Source: an uncultured Cytophagaceae bacterium (GTDB lineage Bacteria; Bacteroidota; Bacteroidia; Cytophagales; Spirosomataceae). Taken from it: a DNA stretch of 6,827 bases. This document shows, one piece after another, positions 1 to 5,984 of this stretch. Every line of letters starts with the position of its first letter. The first letter of the stretch is position 1. Position numbers and translations under genes: made by a program. The notes below the pieces were generated by a model. That model worked only from the letters and a program-made list of their open reading frames with translations. It was not told the DNA's origin and did not search any database. The DNA is taken from contig CAJCBY010000028.1 of the NCBI GenBank assembly GCA_903960725.1, forward strand, positions 1 through 6,827. Direction: 5' to 3'.

Positions 1-774
1 ACGGAACTTTTCAAGGAAAGATACCCAGAAAACGCACCAGCTTATATACATCCTTTAGTTAGAAATGAGGAGGCTTGTTACCTTTCTTCTTCCATGGCAG
101 TGGATTTAGCGAAGAAGAATAATACCCGTTTGCACATCTTACACATTTCGACAGAAGAGGAATTAGCCTTGTTTGAGACGGGGAAAGCGGTGAAAGATAA
201 AAAGATTACCGCGGAAGTTTGCGTTCACCATTTGTGGTTTGATGCGTCTCAGTATGACACTTTAGGCAATCAGATTAAATGTAATCCGGCGATCAAAGAC
301 GCGCGCCATAAAACAGCTTTGAGAAAGGCATTGGTTTCTGGCGAATTGGATATTGTTGCGACGGATCATGCTCCACACACCTGGGAGGAGAAATCGCAGG
401 AATTTTGGAAGGCCCCATCGGGTTTACCTTTAGTGCAGCATCCCTTGTTATTGATGATTGATTTGGCCAAAGAAGGTCACATCAGCCTCGAGCTCATCGC
501 CGAAAAAACCTCGCATGCAGTGGCGGATTGTTTCAAAATCGAAGAGCGCGGCTATCTTCGCGAAGGATATTGGGCGGATTTAGCGATTGTTGATTTGAAT
601 AAACCGACGAGCGTATCAAAAGAGAATATCCTATATCAATGTGGCTGGTCTCCGCTAGAAGGCCAAACCCTATCCGCTTCAGTGGAACATACTTTCGTTT
701 CAGGACACTTAGCTTATTCCAAAGGTTCTTTTGATGAAAGTAAAAAAGGAAAACGCTTGTTATTTAACCGATAA
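1..774 (+). CDS. pyrC: Dihydroorotase, C-terminal part (5' end outside window)
   Basis: Dihydroorotase is a zinc amidohydrolase that interconverts N-carbamoyl-L-aspartate and L-dihydroorotate, the third step of de novo pyrimidine synthesis, in the cytoplasm. The reading frame is open from base 1, so the Met codon at 94 is internal. The 257 visible residues are the C-terminal part of a protein usually 420-450 residues long. Counting from the first codon, visible family features are the AYIHPLVR stretch (His17), the LHILHIST strand (His48, probable metal ligand), EVCVHHL (around His76), the substrate-loop segment CNPAIK (Asn95) and ATDHAPH with the expected catalytic Asp122, followed by APSGLPL. 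The N-terminal HxH metal motif and the carboxylated Lys/Asp site lie upstream and cannot be checked. The NPAIK form, in place of NPPLR, is as I remember it in Bacteroidota homologues. The gene ends one base before rnhB. Other cyclic amidohydrolases (allantoinase, hydantoinase) are less likely given the DHAPH and SGLPL context. Confidence 0.93.
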   Translation, partial: TELFKERYPENAPAYIHPLVRNEEACYLSSSMAVDLAKKNNTRLHILHISTEEELALFETGKAVKDKKITAEVCVHHLWFDASQYDTLGNQIKCNPAIKDARHKTALRKALVSGELDIVATDHAPHTWEEKSQEFWKAPSGLPLVQHPLLLMIDLAKEGHISLELIAEKTSHAVADCFKIEERGYLREGYWADLAIVDLNKPTSVSKENILYQCGWSPLEGQTLSASVEHTFVSGHLAYSKGSFDESKKGKRLLFNR

Positions 775-775
775 A

Positions 776-1363
776 ATGGCCGCACTCCTCCCCTTTTATT
801 CCCCTATCGGGCTAGAAGCCGGCTTAGATGAAGCAGGGAGAGGTTGTTTAGCTGGCCCAGTCGTGGCAGCAGCCGTGATTTTACCCCGTGATTTCCACCA
901 TCCTTTTTTAACGGATTCAAAACAGATGACCTTGCGTCAGCGGAATGAATTAAAACGTCTAGTGCGGGAATATGCCATCGATTTTGCGATTGCGGAGGTG
1001 GATGCGGCAAAAATTGATGAAATAAATATTTTAAAATCGAGTATTTTAGCGATGCACTTGGCAGTAGATCAATTAAAGCATCGGCCGGAGCATTTATTAG
1101 TGGATGGAAATCGCTTTTATAGCTACCCATTGATACCGCATACATGTATCGTGAAAGGGGATTCGAAATATTTCTCGATAGCGGCAGCCTCTATTTTGGC
1201 CAAAACCCATCGAGACGAAATCATGGAAAAAGCAGCCATAGATCATCCTGGGTATGGTTGGGAACGAAATGCGGGTTACCCTACGCTTCAACACAGAAAA
1301 GCCATTCTAGAAAATGGTCGAACAATACTACACCGAAAAACGTTTAAGGTAGAAATCAAATAA
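776..1363 (+). CDS. rnhB: Ribonuclease HII
   Basis: RNase HII cuts the RNA strand of RNA-DNA hybrids, notably at single ribonucleotides misincorporated in DNA, and so starts ribonucleotide excision repair in the cytoplasm. The protein has 195 residues, a normal length. The four acidic metal-binding residues are present: Asp18 and Glu19 in the GLDEAGRG motif, Asp110 in LLVDGN and Asp129 in VKGDSK. The conserved SIAAASILAK segment (from Ser134) and GYGWERNAGYPT (159-170, including Tyr168) are also present. I chose the ATG at 776 because it directly follows the upstream stop (TAA, one base, ATG) and places the DEAGRG motif about 18 residues in, as usual. In-frame TTG731 and ATG734 would add 14-15 residues without family resemblance and overlap the upstream gene by about 40 bases. 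No Shine-Dalgarno sequence sits at a usable distance. The one-base spacing suggests co-transcription and translational coupling with the dihydroorotase gene. Confidence 0.95.
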   Translation: MAALLPFYSPIGLEAGLDEAGRGCLAGPVVAAAVILPRDFHHPFLTDSKQMTLRQRNELKRLVREYAIDFAIAEVDAAKIDEINILKSSILAMHLAVDQLKHRPEHLLVDGNRFYSYPLIPHTCIVKGDSKYFSIAAASILAKTHRDEIMEKAAIDHPGYGWERNAGYPTLQHRKAILENGRTILHRKTFKVEIK

Positions 1364-1384
1364 TTATGTAAATTGTTGCCGAAT

Positions 1385-4300
1385 ATGAAAATACGTATAC
1401 TACTCCTTTTCTTACTTAGCTATTCCACACTAGGCCAAGTCTCGTTCAGAAACGAGCGCGCCTTGCGAATGGCCGTGCAACAAGATTCTATCTACCAAGG
1501 CAATCAGGCTTTGGCGAAAAAAAAAGGCATTCCTCTCCATATAGATTTAGGAAAAGACAAATCACTCCAATTCCAAGGGTTCTCTGAAATAGGCGAAGCA
1601 TTGTATTTAACTACTGATTCTAATGAACAGGCGGCCAAAATGACCAAAACTAACCTTTTATACCCTGGGGGATCTTTGAATTTAGGACTTACGGGCAAAT
1701 CCGATTCTCTTCTAGGCAAATTAGGGATGTGGGATGGGGGTGGAGTATTAGCCACCCACCAAGAATTTGGCACGAGAGTTACGGCAGCACAAACAACCTC
1801 CTCTCTATCTGATCATGCTACCCATGTGGCTGGAACTTTAGTCGCAAGTGGCATTAGCCCCTCAGCGAGGGGAATGGCCTATGCGGCGGATATGAAGTTT
1901 TGGGACTTTACGAATGACAACTCGGAGATGAGTACTGCCTCCACCTCGCTCTTAATCAGTAATCACTCCTATGGATATCAAGCCGGGTGGATCTACGATG
2001 AAACAAAGAAAAAATGGCAATGGTGGGGAAATGATGCGGTCAGTCAAAACGAAGATGTTAAGTTTGGTTTATATGATGCAAACACGCAAACTTGGGATCG
2101 AATTGCCTTTAATGCCCCGTCCTATTTAATCGTCAAATCTGCGGGAAATAGCCGAAACCAAAACGGTCCAGAGGCAGGAGAATACTATTTATTACGTTCA
2201 ACGACCGATTCCTCTAATATAGCGAGAGCTAAAAATGATGGATACGATATCATATCCACCTCAGGAACTGCTAAAAATATCTTAACGGTAGGAGCAGCGA
2301 CTTTATCATCCTTAATTCCAACAAAGGCAGCTGACCTAAGTATTTCGAGCTTCACCAGCTGGGGGCCTACAGACGACGGGCGAATAAAGCCTGATGTTAT
2401 GGCAATAGGAACGAGTATGTTCTCCACGGCCAGCACGGATAATAAATCCTACAGCACTAAAAGTGGAACTTCTATGGCCTCTCCACAAGCGGCTGGTTCC
2501 TTATATTTAATTCAACAATTATTCGGCCGTTTGAATAAAAATACGTTCATGTTAGCTTCTACGCTAAAGGCAGTCGCGATACATACGGCTTTAGATATGG
2601 AGGTAGCAGGTCCAGATTATAAAACAGGTTTTGGATTAATCCAATTGGATAAAGCTGCTACATTAGTTCGCAATGAAGGAAACTTCCATTTGTTAAAGGA
2701 GGAAATATTAAATCAAGGTCAAACCAAAACCTATACACTGACGAGTTCAGGCAATGGCCCATTAAAGGCTACCATTGCTTGGACTGACCCAGAAGCATCG
2801 ACATCATCTACTTTGAATGACCGTACTCCTCGATTAGTAAACGATTTAGACATTCGAATAACAAGTGGTTCCTCCACTTTCCTTCCATTTACCTTAAACC
2901 CGGAGACCCCAGCTGCCTTAGCTGTTCCTGGTGATAATATTCGGGACAATGTGGAACAAATTTTGGTTAACAACACGATGCCTGGCCAAACGTTTACCCT
3001 AACGGTAAGCCACAAAGGCAGCTTGAAAAACAGCAGCCAAAATTTTGGTTTAGCGGTATCAGGCATAGGCGGGACAACCTATTGCGCTTTAGCCCCTAGC
3101 ACAAAAACCGCTAATTTCCAGAAATTCACTTTAGGATCCGTTAAAGATTCCACCGGATTAACTCCTGCCTTTACAGCGGAGTTAGGAGCATCCTTGCCTG
3201 TTAAGTTTGATTTTGCCGGTACAGGTTCTAAGCAAATTCGCTTATATGCGGACTGGAATCAGGATGGAGATTTTACAGATTCAGGTGAAGAATTGTATAA
3301 TTCCACCTCTAATTCGAACACCATTTCTATCCCTAGCACACTCAAGCAAGACAACTTTTACCGCATGCGCTGGGTAGCTGAAAATGGTTCAGGATCTGCT
3401 CTGTCTTGTGGAACAATTAGTTCAGGCGAAACGAAGGATTACGCTTTGCAAATACTGCAAGCATCTAAAGACTTTTCGGCTGTTTCAGTCTCGCAACTTA
3501 CGTCTGGATTTTGTGCAAGTACTGGTTCAACAAGTTTCATAGCCAAAATAAAAAATGTAGGTTCATTAACACAGACCAATGTTCCGGTAGTGCTAGATAT
3601 AAAATCCGGTTCCACACTTGTAGGAACGGCAACTGGTACCATAACCTCGCTAGCGTCTGGCAGGGAAATTGATGTGAATGTAACCGGAAATGCTACTTTA
3701 ATCGCAGGAAACAGCTATTCTTTCGTATTAAAAACACAATTAACTGGTGATCAAAATGCGTTGAACGATGAATTCACTAGTACTAAAATAATTGAGAGTC
3801 CAGTAGCCCCAATTGTGACGGGGACTATTTGTAGCGGAGCAACTGAACTTAATTTAGATGCGAGCAATGGAAGTCCATTATGGTACAACGGCAACACCTT
3901 ACTAGGGGCTGGCGCTAGCTTAAAGACTCCTGCCACTGGAACATTTTTCGCAGCATTTGATAACCTAAATACTACCTTGGGGCCTGCCTCAAAAGCGGCA
4001 TTTGGGTCAGGTAGTTATTATTCTAATTTCGGTCCTGAACCTATTTTTGTAGTCACTCAACCGACCATTTTAGAATCAGCTATCGTCTACATGGGTACTT
4101 CAGGAACAGTTACATTTGGTATTTTTGATAATGACACGGGAGAATTAATTGCCTCTGTCAGCAAAGATTTAAATGGAACGCGAACTACGGCAAACAGCAC
4201 AACTGTCAGCAGTCAATTAATCGATGACAAAACGGATCCTGGCCAAAAAATTATCCTCAACCTTCCCTTCCCTAAGGCAGGCAATTATGTTTTATCCCAC

Positions 4301-5245
4301 GTATGCTCAAATGGCGCCTCTATTTTCCGAAGCAATAGAACCTTAGCAGACACGGTCAATGCCCCGACGAATATTGGTTATCCCTATGCAATTCCGGGTG
4401 TTATTAGTCTTACAGGCGCATTATTTAACGGAGCTCCTATTCAATCGGGTTATTACTACCTATACGATATGAAATTCAAATCGCTTGCCTGCCCTAGCCC
4501 GATAGTACCCGTAAATGTGACCACAGGGACTAGTCCGGTAGTGAGTGTAAGCCCTACTGGGGCATCTACGGTATGTGCTGGAGATAAAATCACCTTAACT
4601 GGAACGCCAGCCTCCGGCACACCGGTCTTCCAATGGTTTAAAAATGGATCCGCCATCGCAGGGGCGACCACCAATAAATTAGATGTCAACACATCGGGAG
4701 CATATACATTAAATTCAAGCTTTAATGGAATCTGCCCCGTCATATCACCCGCATCGACGATTACAGTAACTAATCCACAAGAACCTTTAATTACTTTCAA
4801 TCAAGGAATTTTAACAACATCAACCGGAACAAATATTCAATGGTTTTTAAATGATGTGGCAATTACCGGAGCGACAGCAACTACCTATAAGCCTACGGAA
4901 AATGGAGTATATAAGGTAAAATTAAAAGATTCTAATGGTTGTCTGGCTACAGCAACTTTCGCTATTACCATCCTAGCTTCGACAGCAGATAACCCGTATG
5001 CTATTTTATATGCCTTCCCTAATCCGGCTAAAGAGGTGCTGCATATTGGAATTCCAACTACGTTCACAGCACCGAATTACCAGGTTCGGATTAATGATAT
5101 GTTAGGAAAGCAGATGAGAGATAGCAGAGTAGAGAGTAAGGATAATCGATTAACTATCGATATCTCCACGCTGAAAGCAGGTAATTATGTGATTAGTTTC
5201 CCTGAGTTAGAAAATCAGGTGAGTATTAAATTCCAAAAGAATTAA
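1385..5245 (+). CDS. Secreted multidomain S8 (subtilisin-like) serine protease with type IX sorting domain
   Basis: This 1286-residue protein is predicted to be an extracellular or surface-attached endopeptidase. A signal peptide covers residues 1-17/18 (basic start, then a Leu/Ile/Phe core). Residues 18-110 form a short leader, not a recognisable I9 propeptide. The S8 catalytic domain (about 111-430) has Asp117 (MWDGG), His144 (DHATHVAGT), oxyanion Asn255 (SAGNS) and Ser363 (GTSMASP), so the triad is complete. Next come a KP-43-like jelly roll (about 431-560; IAWTDPE, LVNDLDI, DNVEQ), a GEVED-type domain (about 563-692; calcium-loop-like DWNQDGDF at 623-630, GETKDY at 681-686), a CARDB-like domain (about 693-803), three Ig-like segments, one interrupted, and a type A sorting domain. 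The signal peptide supports ATG1385; an alternative TTG lies at 1373. No Shine-Dalgarno sequence or convincing promoter was seen. The natural substrate is unknown; nutrient protein breakdown is the simplest guess. Confidence 0.93.
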   Translation: MKIRILLLFLLSYSTLGQVSFRNERALRMAVQQDSIYQGNQALAKKKGIPLHIDLGKDKSLQFQGFSEIGEALYLTTDSNEQAAKMTKTNLLYPGGSLNLGLTGKSDSLLGKLGMWDGGGVLATHQEFGTRVTAAQTTSSLSDHATHVAGTLVASGISPSARGMAYAADMKFWDFTNDNSEMSTASTSLLISNHSYGYQAGWIYDETKKKWQWWGNDAVSQNEDVKFGLYDANTQTWDRIAFNAPSYLIVKSAGNSRNQNGPEAGEYYLLRSTTDSSNIARAKNDGYDIISTSGTAKNILTVGAATLSSLIPTKAADLSISSFTSWGPTDDGRIKPDVMAIGTSMFSTASTDNKSYSTKSGTSMASPQAAGSLYLIQQLFGRLNKNTFMLASTLKAVAIHTALDMEVAGPDYKTGFGLIQLDKAATLVRNEGNFHLLKEEILNQGQTKTYTLTSSGNGPLKATIAWTDPEASTSSTLNDRTPRLVNDLDIRITSGSSTFLPFTLNPETPAALAVPGDNIRDNVEQILVNNTMPGQTFTLTVSHKGSLKNSSQNFGLAVSGIGGTTYCALAPSTKTANFQKFTLGSVKDSTGLTPAFTAELGASLPVKFDFAGTGSKQIRLYADWNQDGDFTDSGEELYNSTSNSNTISIPSTLKQDNFYRMRWVAENGSGSALSCGTISSGETKDYALQILQASKDFSAVSVSQLTSGFCASTGSTSFIAKIKNVGSLTQTNVPVVLDIKSGSTLVGTATGTITSLASGREIDVNVTGNATLIAGNSYSFVLKTQLTGDQNALNDEFTSTKIIESPVAPIVTGTICSGATELNLDASNGSPLWYNGNTLLGAGASLKTPATGTFFAAFDNLNTTLGPASKAAFGSGSYYSNFGPEPIFVVTQPTILESAIVYMGTSGTVTFGIFDNDTGELIASVSKDLNGTRTTANSTTVSSQLIDDKTDPGQKIILNLPFPKAGNYVLSHVCSNGASIFRSNRTLADTVNAPTNIGYPYAIPGVISLTGALFNGAPIQSGYYYLYDMKFKSLACPSPIVPVNVTTGTSPVVSVSPTGASTVCAGDKITLTGTPASGTPVFQWFKNGSAIAGATTNKLDVNTSGAYTLNSSFNGICPVISPASTITVTNPQEPLITFNQGILTTSTGTNIQWFLNDVAITGATATTYKPTENGVYKVKLKDSNGCLATATFAITILASTADNPYAILYAFPNPAKEVLHIGIPTTFTAPNYQVRINDMLGKQMRDSRVESKDNRLTIDISTLKAGNYVISFPELENQVSIKFQKN
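3806..3964 (+). other. First Ig-like segment of the protease (N-terminal part of an interrupted domain)
   Basis: Residues 808-860 of the protease resemble the start of the Ig-like domains common in Bacteroidota surface proteins. A Cys near the start (ICSG, Cys816) is followed by a hydrophobic strand (ELNLDAS), a WYNGN turn and a GTFFAAF strand. The last strand of such a domain is not found directly afterwards. It may be the ACPSPIVPVNV segment at residues 1035-1045, after the inserted module. The family assignment rests on pattern memory, not a profile search. Confidence 0.55.
3965..4486 (+). other. Beta-rich module inserted between Ig-like strands of the protease
   Basis: Residues 861-1034 of the protease form a module of about 170 residues, predicted to be mostly beta strand. 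It contains a Gly/Ser/Tyr-rich entry (GSGSYYSNFG), a strand pair around ILESAIVYM and VTFGIFDNDTG, an ILNLPFPKAGNYVLS segment, and a closing NIGYPYAIPGVISLTG and SGYYYLYDMKF. I recall segments of the YPYxIPGxxSITG...YYYxYDWxxK type recurring in large secreted Bacteroidota proteins, usually followed by a Cys-containing strand ending in VPV, as here (ACPSPIVPV). I cannot name a family for it. It may be a substrate- or carbohydrate-binding accessory sandwich, but nothing in the sequence proves binding. Confidence 0.5.
4535..4978 (+). other. Two tandem Ig-like domains of the protease
   Basis: Residues 1051-1130 and 1131-1198 of the protease are two diverged copies of the same unit. Each has a central QWF strand (FQWFKNGSAIAGATTNKL and IQWFLNDVAITGATATTY), then a GAYTL or GVYKV strand, a Cys-containing turn (GICPV, GCLAT) and a final beta strand. 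The first copy opens with STVCAGDKITLTG. The resemblance is visible at the DNA level around 4631 and 4839, where both begin caatggttt. Such units commonly act as spacers holding a catalytic domain away from the cell surface or the sorting domain. Confidence 0.75.
4985..5242 (+). other. Type IX secretion C-terminal sorting domain (type A, Por_Secre_tail-like)
   Basis: Residues 1201-1286 of the protease match the C-terminal sorting domain that directs Bacteroidota proteins through the type IX (Por) secretion system. The segments are in the usual order: YAFPNPAKEVLHI (opening strand with the conserved PNP), YQVRINDMLGKQM (the fold-defining strand and turn), LTIDISTLKAGNYVISF (the DIS.L..G.Y motif) and a terminal strand ending IKFQKN. 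In characterised systems this domain is removed during export and the passenger is released or anchored to an LPS form. The secretion machinery itself is not in the window. Confidence 0.93.
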
Positions 5246-5246
5246 T

Positions 5247-5984
5247 TTAATTTTTAGCCCAAATAAAGATCATTCGAGGCGACTCTAACTCATCAAATGC
5301 TGATAAGTTATAGTCGCCTTTTAAATCCACAAGACTTAGGCCAGCTTTTGCTGCATAAGAAATGAAGTCGTTTTTTGCGACTAACTCTACTTTTTCTAAA
5401 AAGGAATATTCCTTTCCCTGGTCGGTGAATTCAATGGATTTATACAAATACCCTTTTTCTGACCAGCGCTTGATCCGGAATGAAATTCCTTGGCTTTCCA
5501 CTATTTCAGACGGCACTAAATTCGATAAGACATAGGTAGGATTGAAGAAATCGACTACTAATACGCCGCCTACTTTCAGGCCACCAGAGAAAGTATCAAA
5601 AGCTTTTTGGTTATCACGCTGATCGTCAAAATACCCGAAACTAGTAAAGAAATTAAAGATCGCATCGTACTGATTTTGCAAAGGCAAAGGCTCTCGTAAA
5701 TCATGTACGAAGAAAAGCAAGTTCTTGTTCTCAAAAACTGTGGCAGACTCAATATTTGCTGGGGATAAATCAAAAGCATCGACCGAAAAGCCTAGCTGCT
5801 CTAAAGTAATGGCATGACGCCCTTTTCCACAAGCGGCATCCAATACACGCGCACCTGGTACCAAGGCTAATTTTTTTTGCAGAGATGTTATAAATGCAGC
5901 CGCTTCATCCTCATCCCGTTGCGCATAAAGGATATGGTAATAAGGAGAATCAAACCAGGTACTAAACCATTCTTTCCCCTCCAT
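5247..5984 (-). CDS. Class I SAM-dependent methyltransferase, substrate unknown
   Basis: The protein has 245 residues, has no signal peptide and is presumably cytoplasmic. It transfers a methyl group from S-adenosylmethionine to an unidentified acceptor. The Rossmann-type SAM-binding motif I is clear at residues 47-57 (VLDAACGKGRH), followed by the acidic strand end at Asp72 (VDAFDLSPANI), HDLRE around 94-98 as the adenine-side segment, YDAIFNFFTSFGYF (106-119) as motif IV, and GGVLVVDFFNP (139-149) as the following strand. The whole resembles the generic Methyltransf_11/25 type. The ATG at 5984 shares one base with the stop of the upstream GDP-fucose synthase gene (TAATG), which suggests translational coupling. 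That pairing hints at a role in surface glycan or nucleotide-sugar metabolism, but this is context only. The stop lies one base from the stop of the convergent protease gene, and codons about 222-236 coincide with that gene's probable terminator. An A8 tract in the coding strand (5871-5878) lies in the codons for QKKL. Confidence 0.9.
   Translation of the reverse strand: MEGKEWFSTWFDSPYYHILYAQRDEDEAAAFITSLQKKLALVPGARVLDAACGKGRHAITLEQLGFSVDAFDLSPANIESATVFENKNLLFFVHDLREPLPLQNQYDAIFNFFTSFGYFDDQRDNQKAFDTFSGGLKVGGVLVVDFFNPTYVLSNLVPSEIVESQGISFRIKRWSEKGYLYKSIEFTDQGKEYSFLEKVELVAKNDFISYAAKAGLSLVDLKGDYNLSAFDELESPRMIFIWAKN
5276..5322 (+). terminator. Hairpin with T-tract: probable intrinsic terminator for the protease transcript
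   Basis: Reading the + strand, AGGCGACT (5277-5284) pairs with AGTCGCCT (5312-5319), TAACT (5286-5290) with AGTTA (5306-5310), and ATCA (5292-5295) with TGAT (5301-5304). The loop is AATGC (5296-5300). That gives 17 pairs interrupted by two single-base mismatches (C5285/T5311 and C5291/A5305), with a possible extra G-T pair at 5276/5320. The 3' arm runs straight into TTTT (5319-5322). It begins about 30 bases after the protease stop codon. On the - strand no T-run follows, so the signal is directional. It lies entirely within the opposing methyltransferase gene (codons about 222-236). The structure is read directly; terminator activity is inferred, and the short T-tract makes efficiency uncertain. 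Confidence 0.7.

Noticed and set aside
94..96. ATG as the start codon of the dihydroorotase
   Set aside because: The same frame is open from base 1 and its upstream residues (AYIHPLVRNEEACYLSSS) match the family, so this Met is internal.
804..1145. Open frame on the - strand inside RNase HII (113 codons), and similar shorter frames inside the protease gene
   Set aside because: They run antisense to clearly conserved genes, resemble no family I know, and have no start context of their own. They are by-products of the coding strand.
1366..1384. Possible Bacteroidota-type promoter (TAnnTTTG-like -7 element, taaattg near 1369) just before the protease start
   Set aside because: The match is incomplete and no convincing -33 TTG element sits at the right distance. 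It would also leave almost no 5' leader before ATG1385.
5201..5219. CCTGA / TCAGG inverted repeat near the protease 3' end as a terminator for the leftward transcript
   Set aside because: The stem is only five pairs with a nine-base loop, and no T-run follows on the - strand.
5225..5255. AT-only inverted repeat ATTAAATT / AATTTAAT around the convergent stop codons, followed by T's
   Set aside because: The eight-pair stem has no G-C pairs and an 11-base loop, so it would be very weak. In an A/T-rich spot it can easily arise by chance, and the much stronger hairpin at 5276-5322 is the better terminator candidate.
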